A DNA stretch of 64,000 nt from Vibrio mytili (GTDB lineage: Bacteria; Pseudomonadota; Gammaproteobacteria; Enterobacterales; Vibrionaceae), in assembly GCF_000830505.1 (NCBI RefSeq), contig NZ_JXOK01000022.1:1-64000 (forward strand). Reading direction: 5' to 3'. The stretch's first letter is position 1. Each line of letters starts with the position of its first letter. Under the pieces are notes generated by a model that saw only the letters and a program-made list of their open reading frames with translations, was not told where the DNA came from and did not search any database. This document shows, piece by piece, positions 1 to 8,581 of this stretch. A program made the translations under genes and the position numbers.

Positions 1-579
1 CGGGCGAATGAGTCCCGGTTGTGTGCAACCCCAGCCACTCCAACACTTATACGAGCGATAGGGCACTTTTACGTGTTGTCCCCTACAGTTTAATGCTTCT
101 TGCTCGTGTGCCACTCCACTTGAACACAAATCGAATCAATGAGTTATTTTTCTATAACTCTTGCGCGAGATCGCTATATGTCCTCCATTGAGATCTATAG
201 CACTCAATACGACATGGTTATTTATTATCTTTCTTTGAAGCCCCCCTCTTTACCATTTATGGAAGATGATACATAAGGATATATGACGCTTTATTTGCAC
301 CAAATTTTAATAAACTTTATCCGGCGGCAATTACAGTGACAAAGGGAAATGTCTTGGGATAGTTGAAGGTAGGTAACAGACCTGAATTTATAGAGGATGT
401 AAGGCTCACATGGCTCGATAAACGAATAACTTTAGGGTATGTATCTCTTGTTATACAAAGTCGCTTGATAGTCTTTTTAGGTGGGTTTCATCGTTAATAA
501 GGTGGCTATCACTACTTATAAGTGATTTGTCACTCTCGTCCTCAACATGTGAACACTTTCAATATGAGACAGCCGATAA
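1..579. other. Intergenic region with no recognisable gene
   Basis: About 580 bases at the left edge hold no open frame of convincing length on either strand and no rRNA or tRNA that I can fold. The DNA is AT-rich with many stops in all frames. It follows the fis terminator, so it is outside the dusB-fis unit. The first 40 bases superficially resemble the 3' half of a tRNA but lack a usable T-arm. A short frame around 284-340 has no recognisable similarity. Confidence 0.5.
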
Positions 580-616
580 AGAAAAGCCGCTACTTACATA
601 AATAAGTAACGGCTAA
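580..616 (-). terminator. Rho-independent terminator after fis
   Basis: On the minus strand, 12-base arms (585-596 and 603-614, one mismatch) close a short AT loop and are followed by a TTTTCTTT run. It lies 25 bases past the fis stop and ends the dusB-fis unit. Confidence 0.85.
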
Positions 617-640
617 TTCTAATACTTTAAAAATCCGGTC

Positions 641-937
641 TTAGTTCATGCCGTATTTTTTTAGTTTCTTGCGAAGAGTACCGCGGTTGATACCCATCAT
701 AGTCGCTGCACGTGTTTGATTGCCGCGAGTGTACTGCATGATTGTATCTAGTAGTGGCTGTTCTACTTCAGCTAGAACTAATTCGTATAGTTCTGTTACT
801 TCCTGGCCATTTAGTTGAGCAAGGTAGTTTTTAAGAGATGCTTTAACAGAGTCACGTAAAGGCTTCTGAGTAATCTGGTCTTGTGACGTTACTGTAGTTA
901 CTGTTAATGCTTCTGAAGTCAGATTTTGTTCGAACAT
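641..937 (-). CDS. fis: Nucleoid-associated DNA-binding protein Fis
   Basis: Fis is a small homodimeric nucleoid protein that bends DNA and controls rRNA promoters, supercoiling and many growth-phase genes. The 98 residues match the usual length. The C-terminal third holds the helix-turn-helix, with the family signature [20 protein letters not shown], and the protein ends KKYGMN. The N-terminal beta-hairpin region differs from the enterobacterial protein, as is usual in vibrios. It lies 23 bases behind dusB on the same strand, the classic dusB-fis operon, with a strong terminator after it. Identity is certain. Confidence 0.98.
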   Translation of the reverse strand: MFEQNLTSEALTVTTVTSQDQITQKPLRDSVKASLKNYLAQLNGQEVTELYELVLAEVEQPLLDTIMQYTRGNQTRAATMMGINRGTLRKKLKKYGMN

Positions 938-960
938 ATTCGGTCTAGCTCTTCTCTTAA

Positions 961-1929
961 TTATGATGCAACGTTATCAAAATAACCTTCTAGCGCTTCG
1001 ATTTGCAGCGTTGCTACATCGATAGCGTTGAAGGTACGGCGAAACTCACTTGCTTGCTCATGTTCTTTGAGGTACCAACCTACGTGCTTTCGCACGATAC
1101 GTGGACCTAAGTACTCTCCATAAAATTCATGTAGAGCATTTACATGACCAAGCATAATGGTTTTCACCTCCTCTGGAGGAAGCTCATCCATTGTGGTGCC
1201 GTTTTCCAAATAGTGATGGATTTCTTGGAAAATCCAAGGACGGCCTTGGGCAGGACGTCCAATCATTAAAGCGTCCGCACCGGTATACTCCAGTACAAAC
1301 TTGGCCTTCTCCGGACTATCGATATCACCGTTCGCGATAACCGGAATTGATATGGCCTCTTTTGCCGCTTTAATGCTGTCGTATTCGGCCTCACCTTTGT
1401 ACATACATGCCTTTGTTCTGCCATGCAGAGCAAGAGCTTGTACGCCGCAGTCTTCGGCTAATTTAGCGATTTGGACACAGTTCTTGTTTGCTGTATCCCA
1501 GCCAGTGCGGGTCTTTAACGTTACAGGAACGTTCACTGAGTTCACTACCGCTTTTAATATCTCTTCGATAAGATTTGGGTATTGAAGCAGTGCAGAGCCC
1601 GCTAGCTTTTTATTCACTTTCTTTGCCGGGCAACCCATGTTGATATCGATGATTTGCGCACCGTTTTCAACACTGAATTGAGCTGCATCCGCCATAAGCT
1701 GTGGATCGGAACCTGCAATTTGTACTGAGCGAACGCCCGATTCGCCTTCATGTACCATACGTTGTTTCGACTTTGACGTTTTCCATAGTTTTGGATTAGC
1801 GGACATCATTTCGCTGACAGCCATTCCAGCACCATAACGAAGACACAACTCACGGAACGGTCTATCCGTTACACCAGCCATTGGGGCTACGATTAGATTG
1901 TTCTTAAGTTGGTAGTTTCCGATTTTCAA
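961..1929 (-). CDS. dusB: tRNA-dihydrouridine synthase B
   Basis: FMN- and NADPH-dependent reduction of uridine (U17 in E. coli) to dihydrouridine in the tRNA D-loop. The chain shows the Dus TIM barrel: [12 protein letters not shown] near the N-terminus, QIAGSDP, the catalytic-cysteine motif [21 protein letters not shown] and [17 protein letters not shown] chose the TTG codon at 1929, which gives [11 protein letters not shown] aligned with the E. coli N-terminus and 322 residues. An in-frame ATG at 1974 would add 15 residues with no counterpart in the family. dusB is first in the operon with fis; an AT-rich promoter region with a 23-bp palindrome lies upstream. Confidence 0.95.
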   Translation of the reverse strand: MKIGNYQLKNNLIVAPMAGVTDRPFRELCLRYGAGMAVSEMMSANPKLWKTSKSKQRMVHEGESGVRSVQIAGSDPQLMADAAQFSVENGAQIIDINMGCPAKKVNKKLAGSALLQYPNLIEEILKAVVNSVNVPVTLKTRTGWDTANKNCVQIAKLAEDCGVQALALHGRTKACMYKGEAEYDSIKAAKEAISIPVIANGDIDSPEKAKFVLEYTGADALMIGRPAQGRPWIFQEIHHYLENGTTMDELPPEEVKTIMLGHVNALHEFYGEYLGPRIVRKHVGWYLKEHEQASEFRRTFNAIDVATLQIEALEGYFDNVAS

Positions 1930-2007
1930 AACGTCACACAGTTCTGTACTAGCAAGGGCGCGCATTTTACGCATTTTTTCACTGCGTGAAAAGACTAATA
2001 TTTGAGC

Positions 2008-2030
2008 ATTTACAAAATGTTTTTGTAAAT
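2008..2030. promoter_or_regulatory. 23-bp palindrome in the dusB-fis promoter region
   Basis: Two perfect 10-base arms, ATTTACAAAA and TTTTGTAAAT, flank a 3-base spacer about 80 bases upstream of the dusB start, in an AT-rich stretch that must contain the operon promoter. The size and symmetry suit a dimeric regulator site. Fis autoregulation is known in enterics, but this palindrome is not a clean match to the degenerate Fis consensus, so the protein is unknown. Confidence 0.45.
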
Positions 2031-2067
2031 TGTATAATTTTCAAACAATTAGTATAAAAAACCTTAT

Positions 2068-2955
2068 TTAGCCTTGCTTGCGGCCAGATATGCGGCACCA
2101 TTCGTTTTGCTCAACGATAGGATCGATGTGCAACTGATCACGATAGTAATTCGCGACGTCTTCTGCTTGGGTATCTAAAACACCAGACATGGCAAGATGA
2201 CCGTTGGGTTTGACCAGGCTCTTGATGACAGTGGCCAATTCGCGCAATGGACCTGCAAGGATGTTTGCGACAACGACATCTGCGCTAAGGCCTTGTGGCT
2301 GATTTTGAGGGAGATAGACGTGTAATTGATCAGCGACACCATTTCGTTCCGCGTTATCACGAGAGGCTTGTAAAGCTTGCGGATCAATATCGATCCCAAT
2401 CACCTTTTCAGCACCGAGCTTAATTGCTGCGATGGCTAGAATTCCTGAACCACAACCAAAGTCGATAACGGTTTTACCGGAGAGGTCAAGACCTTCTAAC
2501 CACTCAAGACAAAGAGCGGTGGTTGGATGGGTGCCTGTACCAAACGCAAGGCCGGGATCTAGCATGACGTTCACCGCTTCTGGTTCTGGAACTTCACGCC
2601 AACTTGGGCAAATCCACAAACGCTGGCCAAACTTCATTGGGTGGAAGTTTTCCATCCATTCGCGTTCCCAGTCTTTGTCTTCCAGTTGCTCTACCTTATA
2701 AGCAAAATCTTTTGTAAGCATGTTGCTCGCTTGAATGTGGCTGATGATAAAGCTTGTATCCGCTTCTGCATCATAGAGTGCCAGGATGTCAGTATCACCC
2801 CATAAGCGGGTCTCGCCAGGTAATGGTTCGAATACAGGTGTATCCTGTGCGTCTAGAAACGTTACTGATAGGGCACCCGTTTCTTCCATTAGCATGTCAC
2901 CGATTTGCTCAGCGTTTTCATTCGTCGCGTTGAGTTTGATTTGAATCCAAGGCAT
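2068..2955 (-). CDS. prmA: Ribosomal protein L11 methyltransferase
   Basis: SAM-dependent trimethylation of several amino groups of ribosomal protein L11 in the cytosol. The 295-residue length is typical. An N-terminal L11-recognition domain (about 1-90) is followed by a Rossmann methyltransferase fold: [14 protein letters not shown], then motif [16 protein letters not shown], the acidic VIGIDIDP, and [10 protein letters not shown] near residue 235. It starts [15 protein letters not shown] as expected. It precedes dusB on the same strand with about 140 bases between, and is separated from accC by a terminator, so it probably has its own promoter. Confidence 0.97.
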   Translation of the reverse strand: MPWIQIKLNATNENAEQIGDMLMEETGALSVTFLDAQDTPVFEPLPGETRLWGDTDILALYDAEADTSFIISHIQASNMLTKDFAYKVEQLEDKDWEREWMENFHPMKFGQRLWICPSWREVPEPEAVNVMLDPGLAFGTGTHPTTALCLEWLEGLDLSGKTVIDFGCGSGILAIAAIKLGAEKVIGIDIDPQALQASRDNAERNGVADQLHVYLPQNQPQGLSADVVVANILAGPLRELATVIKSLVKPNGHLAMSGVLDTQAEDVANYYRDQLHIDPIVEQNEWCRISGRKQG

Positions 2956-3038
2956 TGGTTTGGCTCTTACAGTAGATTAAGTGGCGCAGAGTTTACCAGA
3001 ACTCTGCGATTTGTTTGAGTATAGATACTATACAAAAC

Positions 3039-3066
3039 AAAAATGCCCACATCTGTGGGCATTTGT
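3039..3066 (-). terminator. Terminator of the accBC unit
   Basis: On the minus strand a perfect hairpin (AAATGCCCACA/TGTGGGCATTT with a short loop) is followed by TTTTTGTTTTG, 18 bases past the accC stop. It separates accC from prmA. Confidence 0.9.
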
Positions 3067-3083
3067 CAGAAGTTTAACAAGGC

Positions 3084-4426
3084 TTATTGTAGGCCTAGTT
3101 TCTTCTCTAGGTAATGAATGTTGGCACCGCCGTGCTGGAAGTTCTCATCATTCATGATTGCCACTTGTAGTGGCACGTTAGTTTTAATGCCTTCGATGAT
3201 CATCTCACTAAGTGCGTTTTTCATTCGCGCAATCGCTACATCACGGTTCTCACCGTAAGTGATCAGCTTACCAATCATTGAATCGTAATGAGGAGGTACT
3301 GAGTAACCCGTGTAGATGTGCGATTCCCAACGTACGCCCATGCCACCCGGAGAGTGGAAGCGTTCAATCTTACCTGGTGATGGTAGGAAGCGTTCTGGAT
3401 CTTCTGCGTTGATACGACACTCAATTGCATGGCCGCGGATCTTAATGTCATCCTGAGTGAATGACAGAGGCTGGCCTGCAGCAACACGTAACTGCTCTTT
3501 GATTAGGTCGATACCCGTTACCATTTCTGTTACTGGGTGCTCTACCTGAATACGAGTGTTCATTTCGATGAAGTAGAACTCACCGTTTTCGTATAGGAAT
3601 TCGAACGTACCTGCGCCACGGTAACCGATTTCGATACATGCACGAGTACAACGCTCACCGATGTACTTACGCATTTCTTCGGTAATGCCTGGTGCCGGCG
3701 CTTCTTCCACAACTTTCTGATGGCGACGCTGCATCGAACAGTCACGCTCGCAAGGTGGATAGCACCACCTTGGCCGTCAGCAATGACCTGCACTTCAACG
3801 TGACGAGGGTTTTCTAGGAATTTTTCCATGTAAACCATATCGTTGTTAAACGCTGCTTTTGCTTCTGCACGTGTCATAGCAATAGCTTGTACTAGCTCTT
3901 TTTCAGAACGTACAACACGCATACCACGACCGCCGCCACCGCCTGACGCTTTGATGATGACTGGGTAACCAATGCGTTTAGCAAACGCTTTGTTTTTCTC
4001 TTCATCATTGTCTAGTGGGCCGTCAGAACCTGGTACACAAGGAACGCCCGCTTTCTTCATTGCGTTTATCGCTGACACTTTGTCACCCATCAAGCGGATA
4101 GTTTCTGCTTTTGGTCCAACAAAAATGAAGCCACTGCGCTCAACTTGTTCTGCAAAATCTGCGTTTTCAGACAAGAAGCCGTAACCTGGGTGGATTGCCA
4201 CTGCCCCTGTGACTTCTGCCGCAGAGATAATACGTGGAATATTTAGGTAGCTGTCGATACCACGAGCAGGACCGATACATACGGTTTCGTCTGCGAGTAG
4301 CACGTGCTTAAGATCACGGTCAGCTGTTGAGTGAACAGCAACGGTCTTAATACCTAACTCTTTACAAGCGCGAAGTATACGAAGTGCAATTTCACCTCGG
4401 TTCGCGATGACTACTTTATCTAGCAT
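3084..4426 (-). CDS. accC: Biotin carboxylase subunit of acetyl-CoA carboxylase (frameshifted)
   Basis: ATP-dependent carboxylation of the biotin on AccB, the first half-reaction of fatty acid synthesis. The gene is split: codons from 4426 read [20 protein letters not shown] through [10 protein letters not shown] and [15 protein letters not shown], then leave frame. The chain resumes as [20 protein letters not shown] in the next frame and ends at 3084 with LEKKLGLQ. One missing base at about 3749-3751 (GCGAGCG where GCNGAGCG is expected) explains the break. Restoring it gives an ordinary AccC of about 447 residues with the substrate loop and [14 protein letters not shown] intact. Because accC is essential in relatives, a sequence error is more likely than a true lesion. 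It follows accB by 14 bases. Confidence 0.93.
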
Positions 4427-4440
4427 AAGGCAAGCCCCGC

Positions 4441-4899
4441 TTATTCGATTACAACAAGAGGTTGGTCGAATTCAACTGGTTGTCCGTCTTCAGCAAGAAT
4501 TGCTTTTACAACGCCAGATTTGTCCGCTTCAATTTGGTTCATCATTTTCATTGCTTCAACGATACACAGTGTATCGCCTTCGCTAACTTGCTGACCAACT
4601 TCTATAAATGCACCGGCGTCAGGACTTGGAGAGCGGTAGAAAGTACCGACCATTGGAGAAAGAACTTGGTGACCAGCTGGAGCTGCTGCTGGTGCCTCCG
4701 TTGTAGTTGGTGCTTCTGCTACAGGTGCCGGTGCTGCTGCAGGCGCTGCTACTGGCGCAGCTGCGTAATGCATAGGCGCTGGCGCTGGTGCACCATGACG
4801 GCTGATGCGCACAGATTCTTCACCTTCAGAAATCTCTAGCTCAGCGATGCCAGACTCTTCAACTAACTCAATTAGCTTCTTTATTTTACGAATATCCAT
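4441..4899 (-). CDS. accB: Biotin carboxyl carrier protein of acetyl-CoA carboxylase
   Basis: AccB carries the biotin that shuttles carboxylate between AccC and the AccAD transferase. The 152 residues fall into three parts: an N-terminal [18 protein letters not shown] segment, a flexible Ala/Pro linker (about 45-75), and the C-terminal biotinyl domain. The biotinylated lysine lies in the diagnostic [15 protein letters not shown] motif, and the chain ends DQPLVVIE. It stands 14 bases before accC as in the usual accBC operon. aroQ lies immediately upstream on the same strand (60-base gap). Confidence 0.98.
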   Translation of the reverse strand: MDIRKIKKLIELVEESGIAELEISEGEESVRISRHGAPAPAPMHYAAAPVAAPAAAPAPVAEAPTTTEAPAAAPAGHQVLSPMVGTFYRSPSPDAGAFIEVGQQVSEGDTLCIVEAMKMMNQIEADKSGVVKAILAEDGQPVEFDQPLVVIE

Positions 4900-4959
4900 G
4901 TTTACTTTCTCTTTTATCTTGTGATTAAGACAACCTTTTCAGGTTGCAGAGTGTCAGGG

Positions 4960-5409
4960 TTACTTTGATTGCAGCTTAGCTATCGCTGCAGACAAAGCGA
5001 ATTCATAACCTTGCGCGCCTAAGCCGCAAATTACGCCTTCTGCTTTATCAGACAGATAAGAATGATGGCGAAACGGCTCACGTGCATGCACGTTTGAAAG
5101 GTGTACTTCGATAAATGGTATAGCCACGCCAAGTAATGCATCTCTCAGTGCAACACTCGTATGAGTGAAAGCTGCTGGATTAATGATGATGAAATCAACG
5201 TTATCATAGGAGGCATGAATGGCTTCAATCAGTTCGTATTCACGATTTGATTGTAGATGATCGAGCTCTATACCTGCCTGATGAGCTTGTTCAGTTAAGG
5301 TATCAACGATTTGTGCTAAAGTACTTGTACCGTAATGTGTTGGTTCTCGGAGACCTAACAGGTTGATATTTGGTCCATTTAGAACAAGAATTCGTGATTT
5401 TGCTGACAT
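4960..5409 (-). CDS. aroQ: Type II 3-dehydroquinate dehydratase
   Basis: Third step of the shikimate pathway: dehydration of 3-dehydroquinate to 3-dehydroshikimate, by a cytosolic dodecamer. Family motifs are [16 protein letters not shown] (with the catalytic tyrosine in THYG), [32 protein letters not shown] and the histidine-bearing [21 protein letters not shown] start at the ATG at 5409 (MSAKSRILV), which follows an AAGGGAAGA ribosome site and gives 149 residues; the frame stays open upstream but that part is not family-like. It lies directly upstream of accBC, as in many gammaproteobacteria. Confidence 0.96.
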   Translation of the reverse strand: MSAKSRILVLNGPNINLLGLREPTHYGTSTLAQIVDTLTEQAHQAGIELDHLQSNREYELIEAIHASYDNVDFIIINPAAFTHTSVALRDALLGVAIPFIEVHLSNVHAREPFRHHSYLSDKAEGVICGLGAQGYEFALSAAIAKLQSK

Positions 5410-5651
5410 TGTGTGGCTATCTTCCCTTATCGTGAGTGGAACGCTTATGTTCCTATATATACGATAATTCAGCACGATTTTTTTGTTAAAACCGAGCAAA
5501 TTTTAAGAAATCGACCAAGATTATAGCTAATTCATAGCAATTAGCAGCAATTTACTGGTCTAATCTCCTAATGTGCTACCTGATTTCTGTAACCGGGTTA
5601 ACAAAAATAACATAATTGCCATTCACCTTTTGAGGGTATTTTGTCGCAAAA
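5410..5651. other. Intergenic region before aroQ
   Basis: Some 240 bases between the acs terminator and aroQ hold no gene. This AT-rich stretch should contain the aroQ-accBC promoter. I could not pick a single convincing -10/-35 pair. Confidence 0.5.
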
Positions 5652-5684
5652 ATTAAAAAACCGCCATGTAGATTGGCGGTTTTG
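5652..5684 (-). terminator. Terminator of acs
   Basis: Minus-strand hairpin with AACCGCCA/TGGCGGTT arms around a 9-base loop, followed by TTTTTTAATTTTT, about 30 bases beyond the acs stop. Confidence 0.9.
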
Positions 5685-5713
5685 AAATGAAGAGCTTGAA
5701 ACGAAGTTGCAAC

Positions 5714-7662
5714 TTATACGAGTTCAGCCTTCTCCGCGATAAGCTTGTCCACTACGCTTGGATCTGCCAGGGTGGAAGTATCGCCTAGATTACTGGTATC
5801 TCCGGTGGCAATCTTGCGCAAGATACGACGCATAATTTTGCCTGAACGTGTCTTCGGTAATGAGTCTGTCCAATGCAGCACATCTGGTGTTGCGATTGGA
5901 CCGATTTCCTTCCTAACCCAATCTTTTACTTCCTTGTGTAACTCTGCTGATGGAAATTCACCATCATTCAGCGTGATGTAAGCGTAGATCGCCTGACCTT
6001 TAATGTCATGTGGAATACCCACGATCGCGGCCTCAGCAATTTTATGGTGTGCAACAAGTGCGGATTCGATCTCCGCTGTACCCATTCGGTGGCCTGAGAC
6101 GTTCAGTACATCATCCACACGACCTGTAATCCAATAGTAACCATCTTCATCACGTCGAGCACCATCACCTGTAAAGTACATGCCTTTGAATGTGGAGAAG
6201 TAGGTTTGTTCAAAGCGTTCATGGTCACCGTAGACCGTACGCATTTGACCAGGCCATGAATCGAGAATCACTAAGTTGCCTTCGCTCGCACCTTCAATCA
6301 CATTCCCCATGTTATCAACCAGTGCTGGTTGTACACCGAAGAATGGGCGAGTCGCAGAGCCCGGTTTAAGATCAGTGGCTCCTGGCAATGGTGTGATTAG
6401 GATGCCACCTGTTTCCGTTTGCCACCAAGTATCAACAATTGGTGATTTTTCATTACCGATAGTTTTGTAGTACCACTCCCATGCTTCAGGTTGATTGGCT
6501 CACCGACAGAACCCATGATACGCAGACTGTCACGAGTCGTGCCGTCTACTGCTTCATCCCCTTTCGCCATCAGTGCGCGAATTGCAGTTGGTGCCGTGTA
6601 GAGAATATTCACCTGATGCTTGTCAACAACTTCACTCATGCGGCTTGTATTTGGATAGTTTGGCACCCCTTCGAACAAGATGGTTTTCGCACCATTCGCC
6701 AGTGGACCATAGACAAGGTATGTGTGACCGGTAATCCAGCCTACATCTGCTGTACACCAGAAGGTTTCACCTGGTTGGTAGTCAAAAACGTATTTGAACG
6801 TCATGGCCGCATAAACCAAGTAGCCACCTGTTGTATGTAATACGCCTTTAGGTTTACCGGTTGAGCCTGACGTGTAGAGAATGAAGAGCGGATCTTCTGC
6901 GTTCATCGCTTCTGGCGGGCAAACATCAGATACTTTTGATGTTGCTTCATGCCACCAAACATCACGATGATCATGCCATTCTACATCACCACCGGTACGC
7001 TTCAGAACGATCACTTTGCTGATGGTTTTTACATCAGGGTTAGTCAGGGCCTCGTCAACGTTCTTTTTCAATGGTACTGCACGCCCACCACGAACCCCTT
7101 CATCGGCAGTGATGACCACTTTTGCATCTGAATCGATAATTCGGCCAGATAGCGCCTCAGGTGAGAAGCCACCAAACACGACGGTATGAACCGCACCAAT
7201 GCGCGTACATGCGAGCATTGCGATAGCCGCTTCCGGGACCATTGGCATGTATAGACATACCACATCACCTTTACGCACCCCTTGTTCTTTAAGCGCGTTG
7301 GAGAATTTACACACTTCTTTGTGCAATTCATTGAAGGTTAGTGTTTTATCATCTGTTGGGTCATCGCCTTCCCATATGATGGCGACATCGTCCCCGTGCT
7401 CTGCTAGATGGCGGTCAATACAGTTGGCAGAGACATTGAGTGTGCCGTCTTCAAACCAGCGAATGTCGACATGGCCTGTGTCGAAAGACGTGCTCTTAAC
7501 TTTGGTGAAAGGTTTAATCCAATCAACAATTTTGCCATGTTCGCTCCAAAAGCCTTCTGGATCGTTCACCGACTGCTGATACATGGCTAAGTAGGTATCA
7601 TTATCCGCGTGTGTATGAGTTTTAATGTTTTCTTTTACCGGATAAACGTGGGCTTCGCTCAT
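5714..7662 (-). CDS. acs: Acetyl-CoA synthetase (frameshifted)
   Basis: Activates acetate to acetyl-CoA through acetyl-AMP, the high-affinity route for acetate scavenging. The start at 7662 (MSEAHVYPV) follows an AAGGAGAG ribosome site. The first part carries the ATP-binding motif [19 protein letters not shown] and reads to [13 protein letters not shown], then shifts. The rest resumes as [20 protein letters not shown] and ends with the acetylatable lysine motif [16 protein letters not shown]. One base is missing from the G run at 6489-6490 (C run on the coding strand), where AACCCTGAA is expected; restoring it gives [14 protein letters not shown] and about 649 residues. In Vibrio cholerae acs is controlled by CrbS/CrbR, both encoded in this window. 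Confidence 0.93.
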
Positions 7663-7918
7663 GGCTTCTCTCCTTGTGCCTTTCATTCTCGGCCTTACAT
7701 CAAACTACGTAACATGTTGGGCTACGCAATATGTTGATTCTTTATATTTGTAGGGCTGTTTATTACTTTCAAATTTGGTCATCGTCTTAATAGCGACGCT
7801 GTGCGTATAACTGTTAGTCACGGCGCGTATTTCTACAATTAGACTTTAGGATGAGAGTGACGAGTACGCAGGAAAATCTCTCAAACAAGCGATATTATGA
7901 GAGCTATATCAATACTTG

Positions 7919-8548
7919 TTAGCGATAAGGTGCGGTGATATTGGGTAAGTCACCTTTGGTAAGACGGACAAAAACCAATGCCGCAGAAATGGCATCTTGC
8001 AACGCGTCGTGCTTATCCTGAATGGGGAGCTCTAGGTGTTTACAAATTGCATCCAAGCTTAAGTCGAAATAGGCATTGGGTAAGTGCCTTTCCAGCTTAT
8101 CATGATAGATCTGGCTGACTTCAATCAGCGAGTTCGGGAGTGGAAAGCCCAATTGTCGCTGACAGGCCAAATCTAATATTTTTTTATCATAGCGAATGTG
8201 ATATCCCACTAACGGGCGGTTTCCAATGAAGTCTAATAATTTTAATAGGGCTTCTTTTTCACTGATGCCATCGGCTAAATCTTGGTGGCGAATTCGATGG
8301 ATTTTCACCGAGCCAGAATCGAGAGACTGAGGCGCACGTAAACGAACTTCGAATGGTTGACTGGTGATAATGCGGTTATCGATAATTTTCGTCGCTGCGA
8401 TAGTAACCAACTCGGCTCGATTGGGATCTAAGCTGGTGGTTTCACAGTCAAGAGAAACGAACTCCGTTTTGTTAGGCGCACCAAATAGTGACTGATGGGG
8501 AGAGCCTTTCAGCCTGTAATGCCAATATCTGCGTTGCAGCCAGTTCAT
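7919..8548 (-). CDS. DEDDh-family 3'-5' exonuclease (DnaQ-like)
   Basis: A stand-alone exonuclease of the DNA polymerase III epsilon/DnaQ superfamily, 209 residues. The first acidic motif is SLDCETTSLD (Asp34, Glu36), the second region is LVGYHIRYDKKILD, and the last is DKHDALQDA, with the His and Asp of the DEDDh type. The N-terminal 25 residues (MNWLQRRYWHYRLKG) are basic and aromatic and lie outside the fold. It starts after an AAGGGAT ribosome site, 33 bases behind the DUF294 gene, and the two probably form one operon. The pair is found next to acs in vibrios and other gammaproteobacteria. The substrate is unknown; it is not the replicative epsilon subunit, which is longer. Confidence 0.85.
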   Translation of the reverse strand: MNWLQRRYWHYRLKGSPHQSLFGAPNKTEFVSLDCETTSLDPNRAELVTIAATKIIDNRIITSQPFEVRLRAPQSLDSGSVKIHRIRHQDLADGISEKEALLKLLDFIGNRPLVGYHIRYDKKILDLACQRQLGFPLPNSLIEVSQIYHDKLERHLPNAYFDLSLDAICKHLELPIQDKHDALQDAISAALVFVRLTKGDLPNITAPYR

Positions 8549-8581
8549 ATTCGTATCCCTTATATATGCAGAACAACAGGC

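Noticed and set aside
1..45. Possible 3' half of a tRNA
   Set aside because: The GCCACTCCA ending resembles an acceptor stem, but there is no GGTTCRA T-arm and the 5' half would lie outside the window.
3013..3038. Imperfect palindrome GTTTGAGTATAG...CTATACAAAAC related to the TATACTCAAG family
   Set aside because: It shares TTGAGTATA with the family but lacks the matching opposite arm; more likely part of the prmA promoter.
4462..4839. Open frame antisense to accB rich in Cys and Trp
   Set aside because: The low-complexity composition mirrors the Ala/Pro linker codons of accB.
5400..5499. 30-residue N-terminal extension of AroQ
   Set aside because: The extension has no family likeness, and the internal ATG at 5409 has a good ribosome site.
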